Shown here piece after piece: positions 14,416 to 22,626 of a stretch of DNA of 31,471 bases. The DNA lies in the NCBI GenBank assembly GCA_905213265.1, contig CAJMHR010000026.1, forward strand, positions 1 through 31,471, written 5' to 3'. Made by a program: the position numbers and the translations under genes. This DNA is from an uncultured Collinsella sp. Its GTDB lineage: Bacteria > Actinomycetota > Coriobacteriia > Coriobacteriales > Coriobacteriaceae. Under the pieces are notes generated by a model. That model saw nothing but the letters and a program-made list of their open reading frames with translations, ran no database searches and had not been told where the DNA came from. The first letter of the stretch is position 1. Each line of letters begins with the position of its first letter.

Positions 14416-16866
14416 CTAAATCAGCCTAAAATGCTCGAGCGCCGCAACGACACCGTCGTGATCGACGGTGTCGGTCACGTAATCGGCCTTATCCTTGAGA
14501 TAGTCCGGTGCGTTGCCCATCGCAATGCCGACATCGACGGCGTTCATCAGCGAGACGTCATTGCTGGCGTCGCCAATGCCGTATACGGTTCCGTGGTGGG
14601 GGTCGAGGGCGTCGAGTACAGACTGGATGCCCCCGCGCTTCGTGCATTCGCGGGGCGAGATTTCGGTTACCTCGAGTTCGAGCTCGTTAAAGCACAGCAG
14701 CGGCTCAAGTGCCTTATCTTGAGCGATGTGGTTGGCGAGCGATGTAGACATCAAGATCTTGTAGACACTGTAATGTTGCAGCTGCGTGACTGCGTCGCCC
14801 AGGGTGCGCGCGTATCCGGGGGCATCGGGGGCATCGGCACTCATGCGCACGACGCCGTTGAGGCCCTCAAAGCGGATGACCTCGCCCGATTGCTCAAGAT
14901 AGGGGGCAAGATGCTGCAGCATGCTGGGCGTCATCGACAGATCGCGAATTGCGTGTCCGTTGATCTCGGCGTAACCGCCCGCAAGACAGACGATGCCGGT
15001 CCAAGGCAGCTCAAGAAGTTTGGGGTGGATGCAGCTGAGGGTACGTCCCGTGCAGATAAAGGCCATGTTGCCGTTGGCGACAAACTCGCGGATTGCCTGC
15101 GAAACCGCCTCGTTGGGATAGGGGGAGAGGTCCCGCTCGTCTTCGGGAAGGTCTTGGGCGAGCCTGGGGTCTTGCCAGGCGAGCGTTCCGTCGATATCGA
15201 AGAAGCAAATATCGCCGCGCTTATGGGCTGCGCTGGCGGCAGGGGAGGCCGAGGTGGTGGGCACAAATTCCGGCTCGAGGCCCATGATCTGGTCAAAATG
15301 CTCTTTAACGCGGGGAACGGAGATGCCGATGACCACCTGGGCGGTCTTGCCCGTAATGATGAGGCCCTTGGCGCCCACCGCGACAAACGACGCGTTATCT
15401 GCAACGATGGAAGGGTCTGCGACCTCGACGCGCAGGCGCGTGGCGCAGTTGGTTGCGCCCACGATATTGCCAACGCCACCTAAAAGCTGAATTACCCGCT
15501 CAGCGAGGACGTGATCTTGATCGGATCGACTATCGACCTCGTCATTGGGGGATTGCTCTTTGGCAAAGTCGCTTCCCGTTAAACAATCGATTGCCGCGCG
15601 ATTGGCAACATGATCCTCGCGGCCCGGTGTCTTAAGGTCATAGACCAAGATGAGTGCTCGAAAACTAACAAAAAAGATGAGGCTAAAGGCAAGGCCGATA
15701 CCGAGCGCCAAAAGATAGGCACCGGCATGCGTGCGCATGAGCGGAATAAAGTTGAAGGCTGCCATCTCCATCAGGCCGCCCGAGAAGATGCCGACGATGC
15801 CAAAGAGATTCATGGTTGTGGCAAGGCAAGACGATAAGACGGCGTAGAGCAAAAAGAGCCCGGGGTGGGTGAACATAAAGAGAAACTCGAGTGGCTCGGT
15901 AACGCCGCAAACCACCGAGGCGATGATGGCGGGCAAAAGGATGACCTTAAGGCCGGCGCGGCGCTCTGGTTTTGCGGTGGAGTAGAACGCGGCTGCGATG
16001 GCGGGAAGGCCAAAGAGCTTGACCCAGCCGGTGGCGGTAAAACCGGCCCACGGCGCAAGTTCATTAAGGGGGCGCGTGCTATGGGAGAGGATGGGGAGCA
16101 AGCTGCTCCACGTGGCGTAGATGCCGTCGTTAATGACCAGGTTGTCGTAGTAGATCGGCATGTAGAGCAGGTGGTGCAGCCCCATGGGCTCGAGCGCTCG
16201 CTCCAAAAGCACAAAGATGCCCACGCCAAAGGGGCCGACGCTCGTAAGTGCATGGCGCAGCGTTTCGGTCATTGCGTATACGGAGGGCACGATGGCGGCC
16301 GAGATAGCGGCAAGGGCAAACACGGCAAAAAAGCTGATGAGGTAGACCAGCGAGGAGCCCGAGAAGGTGCCGAGCCAATCGGGAACCTTGGCATCGTAGA
16401 AGCGGTCATGGATGGCGACGACGGTTGCCGATACCGCCAGCGGGCCGATAATGCCGGTGTCGAGCGTCTTGATGCCGTCGATGATGGTGATGCCGCTAGC
16501 GGAGGTCAAAGACGACGGGTACTTAAGTCCAAGATTGTCTCCGCTCAGCTTAATGATCTCGCTCAAAAAGAAGCAGTAGGCAAAATAGGCGACGAGAGCC
16601 TCGAGACAGCAACGAGCCGGTTGTTTTTGGGCAAGACCGATGGGCAGCGCTACGGCAAAAAGGAGCGGGAGGCGTTTAAAGACCGTCCACGAGCCGCGCT
16701 GGATGATGGTCCAAAAAGCGTACCAAGGGGTTCCGTATACGGCGAGATCGCCGACGATGTCCGCAGTCGTTGCGAGAGCGGAGACGCCGACCATGAGGCC
16801 TGATATAGAAAACAGCATGGCGGGCGCGAACATTGCCCCGCCAAAGCGTTGGATTTTTTGCAGCAT
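14416..16866 (-). CDS. PTS EIIC-EIIB (glucose/alpha-glucoside type) fused to a HAD phosphatase
   Basis: The 816-residue protein has three parts. Residues ~1-420 are a membrane EIIC domain of the Glc/MalX superfamily (GVTEPLEFLFMFTHP near the middle, about ten hydrophobic helices). Residues ~450-530 are EIIB, with phosphorylated Cys474 in GATNCATRLRVEV. Residues ~550-816 are a Cof-type HAD hydrolase with Asp557 and Asp559 in FFDIDGTLA and GDASND at 765-770. The EIICB part imports and phosphorylates a sugar; the HAD part could remove the phosphate from it or from another sugar phosphate. No EIIA domain is present, so it must borrow one. It is divergent from the GntR-type regulator, with a shared operator-like motif at 16910. 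Confidence 0.88.
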   Translation of the reverse strand: MLQKIQRFGGAMFAPAMLFSISGLMVGVSALATTADIVGDLAVYGTPWYAFWTIIQRGSWTVFKRLPLLFAVALPIGLAQKQPARCCLEALVAYFAYCFFLSEIIKLSGDNLGLKYPSSLTSASGITIIDGIKTLDTGIIGPLAVSATVVAIHDRFYDAKVPDWLGTFSGSSLVYLISFFAVFALAAISAAIVPSVYAMTETLRHALTSVGPFGVGIFVLLERALEPMGLHHLLYMPIYYDNLVINDGIYATWSSLLPILSHSTRPLNELAPWAGFTATGWVKLFGLPAIAAAFYSTAKPERRAGLKVILLPAIIASVVCGVTEPLEFLFMFTHPGLFLLYAVLSSCLATTMNLFGIVGIFSGGLMEMAAFNFIPLMRTHAGAYLLALGIGLAFSLIFFVSFRALILVYDLKTPGREDHVANRAAIDCLTGSDFAKEQSPNDEVDSRSDQDHVLAERVIQLLGGVGNIVGATNCATRLRVEVADPSIVADNASFVAVGAKGLIITGKTAQVVIGISVPRVKEHFDQIMGLEPEFVPTTSASPAASAAHKRGDICFFDIDGTLAWQDPRLAQDLPEDERDLSPYPNEAVSQAIREFVANGNMAFICTGRTLSCIHPKLLELPWTGIVCLAGGYAEINGHAIRDLSMTPSMLQHLAPYLEQSGEVIRFEGLNGVVRMSADAPDAPGYARTLGDAVTQLQHYSVYKILMSTSLANHIAQDKALEPLLCFNELELEVTEISPRECTKRGGIQSVLDALDPHHGTVYGIGDASNDVSLMNAVDVGIAMGNAPDYLKDKADYVTDTVDHDGVVAALEHFRLI

Positions 16867-16909
16867 GTTCTGCCTTCCGAATATCGAGGCGCGTTGCGCG
16901 TGGGGAAAC

Positions 16910-16920
16910 GTTTAAACAAT
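16910..16920. promoter_or_regulatory. Predicted TreR-like operator upstream of the PTS-HAD gene
   Basis: GTTTAAACAAT on the plus strand reads ATTGTTTAAAC on the minus strand. It lies 44 bp before the start of the PTS gene and matches the motif found at 17031, 27024 and, in variant form, 17927 and 18002. Confidence 0.5.
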
Positions 16921-17030
16921 GGATTCATTGTAGAGGACCAGACGATTGTCGTACCGGCAGTTTTGAGCGAAACCGATTTGGGCATGACAGAAACCGTCAA
17001 CGGTTAAATCCTGTCGCTTTACCGATATTC

Positions 17031-17042
17031 GGTTTAAACAAC
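17031..17042. promoter_or_regulatory. Predicted TreR-like operator upstream of the GntR regulator
   Basis: GGTTTAAACAAC contains the 8-bp palindrome GTTTAAAC (17032-17039). It lies 54 bp before the regulator's start codon, where it would allow autoregulation and, from the same intergenic region, control of the PTS gene. Confidence 0.5.
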
Positions 17043-17095
17043 TTTAAGAAATGCTATCGTGCCTAGCCGGAAATGAATAATGTAGAGGTGAAACA

Positions 17096-17815
17096 ATGCC
17101 AAAAGCGATATACGAAGGAATCTACCGAGAAATACGCTCGCGCATCATTAATGGGACCTATGCGTTTCAGGAGATGCTGCCAACCGAAGCCGAGCTGACC
17201 GCGGAGTTCGGATGCACTCGCAATACCGTCCGTCGCGCCTTGGGTATGCTGGCCGACGGGATGTTTGTGCAGCCCATACACGGCAAGGGCGTGCGCGTTA
17301 TTTGGCTTAAGGGCGAAACCGACATGTTGGGCGCACTCGAAGAGGTTGAGTCGTTCGGCGAGTTTGCAAAGCGCAACAATGCCGTTGCATCGACGGACGT
17401 TAAGTCTTTCGAACATCTGGTTTGCACCGAGCAACTCTCTCGTCACCTGGGCTTTAAGGTGGGCGAGGAGTTGATTCGCGTAGTGCGTGTCCGAAGCCTC
17501 AACGGCAACGCGCGCCAAGTGGACCATGGCTATTTTTTGGCGTCGATCGCCAAGGGCCTGACTCCCGAGATCGCGGCAGATTCTATTTACGGCTATCTGG
17601 AGCACAAGCGCGGTGTCAAAGTGATGGCGAGCCGTCGTACGGTGAGTGTCGAGCTCGCCAACGATGAGGACTGCAGCTATCTTGACCTCGGCAAATACAA
17701 CTGCGTTGCCGTCATGGAGAGTCAGTCGTACACCTCGGATGGCATCTTGTTTGAGGTGACGCACACTCGCACACACCCCGAGATCTTCCATTACCGCGTC
17801 AATTCCAAGCGATAG
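17096..17815 (+). CDS. GntR/HutC-family transcriptional regulator, TreR-like
   Basis: The 239-residue protein has an N-terminal GntR winged helix (residues ~3-70; IYREIRSRIINGTY, LPTEAELTAEFGCTRNTVRRAL, GKGVRV) and a C-terminal UTRA effector domain (~90-235), which binds sugar phosphates in the HutC subfamily. The arrangement and the DNA-recognition helix resemble TreR, the trehalose-6-phosphate-responsive repressor. AGAGGTGA (17083-17090) precedes ATG 17096. It is divergent from the PTS-HAD gene and upstream of the ABC importer. TreR of Bacillus subtilis binds TTGTATATACAA, and near-identical sites lie in front of this gene's neighbours. The effector here is unknown; a PTS-made sugar phosphate is likely. 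Confidence 0.9.
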   Translation: MPKAIYEGIYREIRSRIINGTYAFQEMLPTEAELTAEFGCTRNTVRRALGMLADGMFVQPIHGKGVRVIWLKGETDMLGALEEVESFGEFAKRNNAVASTDVKSFEHLVCTEQLSRHLGFKVGEELIRVVRVRSLNGNARQVDHGYFLASIAKGLTPEIAADSIYGYLEHKRGVKVMASRRTVSVELANDEDCSYLDLGKYNCVAVMESQSYTSDGILFEVTHTRTHPEIFHYRVNSKR

Positions 17816-17853
17816 CCGGCTAGCTCGCAGCCTGACGAGACTCATGGCCTCAA

Positions 17854-17908
17854 AGAGAAAACGCCCGGTCAAACCGACGGTACATCGGCTTGACCGGGCG
17901 TTTTCTCT
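17854..17908. terminator. Long bidirectional terminator after the GntR gene
   Basis: A perfect 19-bp stem, 17854-17872 (agagaaaacgcccggtcaa) with 17890-17908, encloses a 17-nt loop that has its own 4-bp ccga/tcgg pairing. Both strands end in a T-rich stretch (TTTTCTCT), so it can work in both directions. It lies 38 nt after the regulator's stop and insulates the ABC importer promoter. Confidence 0.9.
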
Positions 17909-17926
17909 GCATTTGATAACAAATAA

Positions 17927-17938
17927 TTGTTTATACAA
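17927..17938. promoter_or_regulatory. Predicted TreR-like operator 1 of the ABC importer
   Basis: TTGTTTATACAA differs at one position from the known B. subtilis TreR operator TTGTATATACAA. It is the best match among the sites in this window. It contains TATACA, which could serve as a -10 box, so a bound repressor would block transcription. Confidence 0.6.
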
Positions 17939-18001
17939 AACTTGTCAAGTATCAAGTTGAAATTACCGTTCACCGAAGTTTTTCTACCGCTCTAGTAATA
18001 C

Positions 18002-18013
18002 TTGTTCAAACAA
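18002..18013. promoter_or_regulatory. Predicted TreR-like operator 2 of the ABC importer
   Basis: TTGTTCAAACAA, with arms TTGTT and AACAA, is centred 75 bp downstream of operator 1. TAATAC (17996-18001) just before it could be a -10 box. A pair of sites 75 bp apart suits looping or cooperative binding. Confidence 0.5.
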
Positions 18014-18047
18014 CTAGCCAAATAGCGTATCGTTCAAATCAGCAAAA

Positions 18048-18098
18048 GGGGCAAAGTCCCCGAGCCAATCTCCGAAGGCGGCGGCAAAGGGTGCCGCC
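18048..18098 (+). promoter_or_regulatory. GC-rich hairpins in the ABC importer leader
   Basis: Two hairpins lie in the leader: gggg/cccc (18048-18051, 18058-18061) and ggcggca/tgccgcc (18080-18086, 18092-18098). The second ends 23 nt before the start codon. I recognise no known riboswitch. Confidence 0.35.
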
Positions 18099-18121
18099 AC
18101 GGTGTGAAAGGGTGGATTGTA

Positions 18122-19438
18122 ATGAAGAACGAAATGAGCAGAAGGCAGTTCCTGGGCTTTGCTGGTTCCGCGGCTGCAGTTCTTGGTCTGGGCCTCGTGG
18201 GTTGCGGTGGTTCTGCCGGCTCCGGCTCCTCTGCTTCTGGTGACGCTGCCGAGGTCTACTTCCTCCAATTCAAGCCCGAGGTCGACAAGGAGTGGAAGGA
18301 GATCGCCAAGGCCTATAAGAAGGAGAAGGGCGTCGAGGTCAAGATCGTGACCGCTGCCTCCAACACCTACGAGGAGAAGCTCAAGTCCGAGATGTCCAAG
18401 AGCTCCGCTCCGACCCTGTTCCAGGTCAACGGCCCCACCGGTCTTAAGAACTGGAAGGATTACTGCGCCGACCTGTCCGATACCAAGCTCCGCGGTGAGC
18501 TCATTGACGACTCCCTGGCTCTGCAGTCCGATGGCAAGGATCTGGGTATCGACTGGGTCCAGGAGAGCTACGGCATCATCTACAACAAGCAGCTGCTCGA
18601 GAAGGCTGGCTACAAGGCCGAGGACATCAACTCCTTCGACAAGCTGAAGGCTTGTGCCGACGACATCCAGGCCCGCAAGGACGAGCTTGGTGTTGAGGGT
18701 GCCTTTACTTCCGCCGGCATGGATGACTCCTCCAGCTGGCGCTACACCACCCACCTCGCCAACCTCCCGCTCTACTACGAGTTCGAGAAGGAGCACAACC
18801 AGGAGGACGACGAGATTAAGGGCGAGTATCTCGACAACTTCAAGCAGATTTTCGACCTGTACATCACCGACTCCACCTGTGATCCTTCGCAGCTTGCCTC
18901 CAAGACCGGCGACGACGCCACCAACGAGTTCGCAACCGGCAAGGCCGTCTTCTACCAGAACGGTTCTTGGGCCTATGCTGACCTCACCAAGGCCGGCATG
19001 ACCGACGATCAGATTGGCATGATGCCCATCTACATCGGTGTTGACGGCGAGGAGAACCAGGGCCTGTGCTCCGGCGGCGAGAACTACTGGTGCGTCAGCT
19101 CCCAGGCTTCCGAGGATGCCCAGAAGGCCACCGAGGACTTCATGTATTGGTGCGTCACTTCTGACACCGCCACCAGCATCATCGCTGACAAGATGGGTCT
19201 GACTGCCCCGTTCAAGAGCGCTAAGGAGACCACCAACGTCTTTTCGCAGCAGGCCGTTGCCATGGCCAAGGACGGCAAGAAGACCGTCGCTTGGGACTTC
19301 GTTTACATCCCCTCCGAGGAGTGGAAGAAGAACCTCAAGCAGGCTCTGATTGCCTATGCTGCCGACAACAGCAAGTGGGACGGCGTCAAGAACGCCTTCG
19401 TCGATGGCTGGAAGACCGAGAAGGCTGCTTCCGAGTAA
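18122..19438 (+). CDS. CUT1-type sugar ABC transporter substrate-binding lipoprotein (Tat exported)
   Basis: This extracellular lipoprotein captures a carbohydrate, probably a maltodextrin-type oligosaccharide judging from neighbours, and passes it to the permeases. The N terminus has a twin-arginine motif SRRQFLG (residues 6-12), a hydrophobic stretch and a lipobox LVGC with Cys28. The mature part starts after a Gly/Ser linker. FLQFKPEVDKEWKEIAKAYK and TFQVNGPTG-like regions fit family-1 binding proteins; total length 438 residues. ATG 18122 follows AAAGGGTGG (18107-18115); an in-frame GTG at 18104 is upstream of that site. Codon use is highly biased, so it is probably abundant. It is first in a four-gene operon behind two operator-like sites. 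Confidence 0.92.
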   Translation: MKNEMSRRQFLGFAGSAAAVLGLGLVGCGGSAGSGSSASGDAAEVYFLQFKPEVDKEWKEIAKAYKKEKGVEVKIVTAASNTYEEKLKSEMSKSSAPTLFQVNGPTGLKNWKDYCADLSDTKLRGELIDDSLALQSDGKDLGIDWVQESYGIIYNKQLLEKAGYKAEDINSFDKLKACADDIQARKDELGVEGAFTSAGMDDSSSWRYTTHLANLPLYYEFEKEHNQEDDEIKGEYLDNFKQIFDLYITDSTCDPSQLASKTGDDATNEFATGKAVFYQNGSWAYADLTKAGMTDDQIGMMPIYIGVDGEENQGLCSGGENYWCVSSQASEDAQKATEDFMYWCVTSDTATSIIADKMGLTAPFKSAKETTNVFSQQAVAMAKDGKKTVAWDFVYIPSEEWKKNLKQALIAYAADNSKWDGVKNAFVDGWKTEKAASE

Positions 19439-19469
19439 GCAGTTGCTGCCCAAGCTATCTGATTAGCGA

Positions 19470-19505
19470 CAGGGGGCGGGCAGACGTTGGTTTGCCCGCC
19501 CCCTG
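19470..19505 (+). repeat. Intercistronic hairpin after the binding-protein gene
   Basis: A perfect 13-bp stem, cagggggcgggca (19470-19482) with tgcccgccccctg (19493-19505), has no T tract. It is 31 nt after the stop and directly before gcatattgaaagga, the ribosome-binding site of the next gene. Such stems often stabilise the abundant upstream message in sugar importer operons. Confidence 0.75.
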
Positions 19506-19525
19506 CATATTGAAAGGACCCTTCT

Positions 19526-20380
19526 ATGGGCAAAGCACTCAAGCGCTGGTGGCCGCTCTTTATGCTGCCCACGTGTCTGGCGTTTATGATCGGGTTCGTG
19601 ATCCCCTTTATCCAGGGTTTCTATCTCTCGTTCTGCCAGTTTATTACCATCAACAACACGCACTTTGTCGGTATCGAGAACTACGTGCGCGCGCTGTCCG
19701 ATCCGCAGTTCTCCACGTCGTTCTTCTTTACCGTGGCGTTTGCCTTCCTGTCGACGGTGCTCATCAACGTGATCGCCCTGGCCATTGCGCAGGCGCTCAC
19801 CCGCAAGGCGCTCAAAGGCACCAACATCTTCCGTACGATCTTCTTTATGCCTAACCTGATCGGCGGCATCGTGCTGGGCTACATTTGGCAGATTCTGATC
19901 AACTGCCTGCTCTCCAACCTGGGCGCCCAGCTCATCGCCCTTAACTCTGCTGCTGGCTTCTGGGGCCTTATCATCCTGACCCTGTGGCAGCAGGTCGGCT
20001 ACATGATGATTATCTACATCGCTGGTCTGCAGTCCATTCCGTCCGACTACATCGAGGCCGCCAAGGTCGACGGTGCCACGGCATGGCAGACGTTTTGGAA
20101 GGTTAAGATCCCTAACCTGATGCCGACCATCACCATCTGCCTGTTCCTGTCCATCACCAACGGCTTTAAGCTGTTCGACCAGAACCTCGCCCTTACCGGC
20201 GGCGCCCCCGCGCACTCCACCGAGATGCTCGCCCTGAACATCTACAACACGTTCTATTCGCGTGCCGGTATCGCATGGCAGGGCATTGGTCAGGCCAAGG
20301 CGGTTATCTTCTGCATCCTGGTCGTGGCCATCTCCATGATCCAGCTTAAGGCCACGAGGTCCAAGGAGGTGCAGCAGTAA
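19526..20380 (+). CDS. Sugar ABC transporter permease 1 (MalF/UgpA type)
   Basis: This inner-membrane permease of the CUT1 family has about six hydrophobic helices in 284 residues. The cytoplasmic EAA loop, which contacts the ATPase, is EAAKVDGATAWQTFWKVKIP. Its N terminus is short and lacks the long extra segment of E. coli MalF. GAAAGGA before ATG 19526 supports the start. The stop overlaps the next start by one base (TAATG), so the two permeases are translated in coupled fashion and form a heterodimer. Confidence 0.93.
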   Translation: MGKALKRWWPLFMLPTCLAFMIGFVIPFIQGFYLSFCQFITINNTHFVGIENYVRALSDPQFSTSFFFTVAFAFLSTVLINVIALAIAQALTRKALKGTNIFRTIFFMPNLIGGIVLGYIWQILINCLLSNLGAQLIALNSAAGFWGLIILTLWQQVGYMMIIYIAGLQSIPSDYIEAAKVDGATAWQTFWKVKIPNLMPTITICLFLSITNGFKLFDQNLALTGGAPAHSTEMLALNIYNTFYSRAGIAWQGIGQAKAVIFCILVVAISMIQLKATRSKEVQQ

Positions 20381-21219
20381 TGAAACGCGATAAGGTTATC
20401 AACCGCGCGCTCTCGATTTTCTTTACGATCCTGTCGCTCGCGTGGATCTACCCCGTGTTCATGATTGCGCTTAATTCTTTTAAGAAAGCGACCGCAATCA
20501 GCACCACAACGGCATTCGATCTACTCACGCCCGAGACGTTCAACGGCCTCGCAAACTACATGCACGCCCTTAACGAGCAGGGCTTTGCCTCGGCATTTAT
20601 GTACTCGCTCATCATCACGGTCACGTCGGTCGTGCTGATCTTGGTGTGCTGCTCCATGTGCGCTTGGTACGTGGTTCGTGTCAACAACAAGATCTCGAAC
20701 TTCTTCTATTACCTGTTCGTGTTCTCGATGGTCGTGCCGTTCCAGATGCTCATGTTCACGCTGTCCAATTTGGCGGACCGCATCGGCTTCAACACGCCGT
20801 TCAACATCTGCTTTATCTACCTCGGCTTTGGCGCGGGCCTGGCGGTCTTTATGTTCGCCGGTTTTGTAAAGAACATCCCGCTCGAGATCGAGGAGGCGGC
20901 CATGATTGATGGCTGCAACCCGGTCCAGGTGTTCTTTAAGATCGTCCTTCCCATCATGAAGCCCACCTATCTTTCGGTCGGCATCCTCGAGACCATGTGG
21001 GTCTGGAACGACTATCTGCTGCCCTACCTTACGCTCGACTCCACCAAGTACAAGACCATTCCTATCTTGATCCAGTACTTCCGCGGCGGCTACGGCCACG
21101 TCGAGCTCGGCCCCATGATGGCCTGCATCATGATGGTCGTTATCCCCATCGTTATCATGTACATCCTCTGCCAGAAGTACATCATCGACGGCGTGGTGGC
21201 AGGTGCCGTCAAGGGCTGA
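20380..21219 (+). CDS. Sugar ABC transporter permease 2 (MalG/UgpE type)
   Basis: This is the second CUT1 permease, 279 residues, with six hydrophobic helices. The EAA loop is EEAAMIDGCNPVQVFFKIVLP. It begins on the last base of the previous stop codon. It pairs with permease 1 to form the channel that receives sugar from the lipoprotein at 18122. Confidence 0.93.
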   Translation: MKRDKVINRALSIFFTILSLAWIYPVFMIALNSFKKATAISTTTAFDLLTPETFNGLANYMHALNEQGFASAFMYSLIITVTSVVLILVCCSMCAWYVVRVNNKISNFFYYLFVFSMVVPFQMLMFTLSNLADRIGFNTPFNICFIYLGFGAGLAVFMFAGFVKNIPLEIEEAAMIDGCNPVQVFFKIVLPIMKPTYLSVGILETMWVWNDYLLPYLTLDSTKYKTIPILIQYFRGGYGHVELGPMMACIMMVVIPIVIMYILCQKYIIDGVVAGAVKG

Positions 21220-21243
21220 TGCCGTAACTGTTTTGCAAGTTTC

Positions 21244-21270
21244 TGCGGCGCCCCTCAGCGCGGCGCCGCA
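21244..21270 (+). repeat. Intercistronic hairpin before the ATPase gene
   Basis: A perfect 9-bp stem, tgcggcgcc (21244-21252) with ggcgccgca (21262-21270), has no T tract. As with the hairpin at 19470, it is followed immediately by tatcgaaagg, the ribosome-binding site of the next gene. Confidence 0.7.
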
Positions 21271-21287
21271 TATCGAAAGGTAAAGAC

Positions 21288-22487
21288 ATGGCCGAGATCG
21301 TTCTCAAACATGTTCAGAAGGTGTATCCCAACACCGAGTCCAAAAAGAAGGGCTTCTTTGGCAAAAAGAAGAAGACCGAGGAGAAGAAGCACAACCTCAA
21401 GGTTACCGAGGACGGTGTGCTCGCTGTAGAGGACTTCAACCTCACCGTTCACGATCAGGAGTTCGTCGTCCTCGTTGGCCCCTCTGGCTGCGGTAAGTCC
21501 ACGACGATGCGCATGGTCGCCGGCCTGGAGGACATCACCTCGGGCGATGTGCTCATCGACGGCAAGCGCGTCAACGACGTGGCGCCCAAGGACCGCGACA
21601 TCGCCATGGTGTTCCAGAGCTATGCTCTGTACCCCAATATGACGGTGTACGAGAACATGGCGTTTACGCTCGAGCTCAAGAAGGTCCCCAAGGACGAGAT
21701 CGACCGCAAAGTTCGCTCTGCTGCCGAGATTCTGGGCATTACCGAGTACCTCGACCGTAAGCCCAAGGCGCTTTCGGGCGGCCAGCGCCAGCGTGTCGCT
21801 ATCGGCCGCGCCATCGTGCGTGACCCCAAGGTCTTCCTGATGGACGAGCCACTGTCCAACCTGGACGCCAAGCTTCGTAACCAGATGCGTGCCGAGCTCA
21901 TTAAGCTGCGCCACGAGATCAAGGGCACGTTCATCTACGTCACCCACGACCAGACCGAGGCCATGACCCTCGGCGATCGCATTGTGGTCATGAAGGACGG
22001 CGTCGTCCAGCAGATCGCCACCCCGCAGGAGGTCTTCAACCATCCCGCGAACATCTTCGTCGCCGGCTTTATCGGCGTGCCGCAGATGAACTTCTTCGAT
22101 GCCCAGCTGGTGCGCTCGGGCAACGGCTTTACCGTCAAGACCGAGGATATGAACGTGGCGCTCGCCCCCGAGACTTGCGCTCAGCTTGCCCTCAACTGGG
22201 ACGGCGGCGACGTGAAGGAGATTACGGCCGGCGTGCGTCCCGAGCAGATCCTGCTTGCCGACAAGGACGAGGAGGGTGCGCTCCAGGGCACCGTCGAGGT
22301 GACCGAGCTCATGGGCTCGACCGAGCATGTCCACGTGACCGCTCCCGACGGCCAGTTTGTTCTGATTATCCCCGTCGTCGACCTCGAGGCCAAGGGCGCG
22401 CTCAAGGCTGGCGACACCATCTGGTTCAAGTTCGAGAAGAACGCGACCCATCTCTTCGATAAGGTATCTGGCAAGAACCTTATCTAG
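21288..22487 (+). CDS. Sugar ABC transporter ATPase (MsmK/MalK/UgpC type)
   Basis: This cytoplasmic ATPase powers the importer. Walker A is GPSGCGKST (about residues 64-72), the signature is LSGGQRQRVAIGRA, Walker B is VFLMDEPLSNLD and the H-loop is VTHDQTEAM. A MalK-like regulatory/TOBE region follows (GVRPEQILL, ELMGSTEHVHV). The family is about 365-375 residues; this one has 399 because of a Lys-rich insertion at about residues 17-44 (KKKGFFGKKKKTEEKK) between the first two strands of the domain. GAAAGG precedes ATG 21288. It ends the operon before a strong terminator. Such ATPases often serve several importers, so it may have other partners. Confidence 0.95.
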   Translation: MAEIVLKHVQKVYPNTESKKKGFFGKKKKTEEKKHNLKVTEDGVLAVEDFNLTVHDQEFVVLVGPSGCGKSTTMRMVAGLEDITSGDVLIDGKRVNDVAPKDRDIAMVFQSYALYPNMTVYENMAFTLELKKVPKDEIDRKVRSAAEILGITEYLDRKPKALSGGQRQRVAIGRAIVRDPKVFLMDEPLSNLDAKLRNQMRAELIKLRHEIKGTFIYVTHDQTEAMTLGDRIVVMKDGVVQQIATPQEVFNHPANIFVAGFIGVPQMNFFDAQLVRSGNGFTVKTEDMNVALAPETCAQLALNWDGGDVKEITAGVRPEQILLADKDEEGALQGTVEVTELMGSTEHVHVTAPDGQFVLIIPVVDLEAKGALKAGDTIWFKFEKNATHLFDKVSGKNLI

Positions 22488-22555
22488 GCCCGGTGCATCC
22501 AGGCCCTCCCTTTGGGCGACTGCGGTATTGCCATCCTTTTGCCGCGGTCACATAT

Positions 22556-22599
22556 AAGGCTCCCCTCCCGTCCACTGGGCGAGAGGGGAGCCTTTCTTT
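22556..22599 (+). terminator. Intrinsic terminator of the ABC importer operon
   Basis: A 12-bp stem, aaggctcccctc (22556-22567) with gaggggagcctt (22583-22594), ends in TTTCTTT. It lies 69 nt after the ATPase stop. Confidence 0.9.
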
Positions 22600-22626
22600 G
22601 TGTTGGGATTGTCTGACCGGTCGCTT

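Noticed and set aside
18014..18121. Known riboswitch in the importer leader
   Set aside because: The hairpins do not match the conserved cores of c-di-GMP, ZTP, cobalamin or other classes I can recall.
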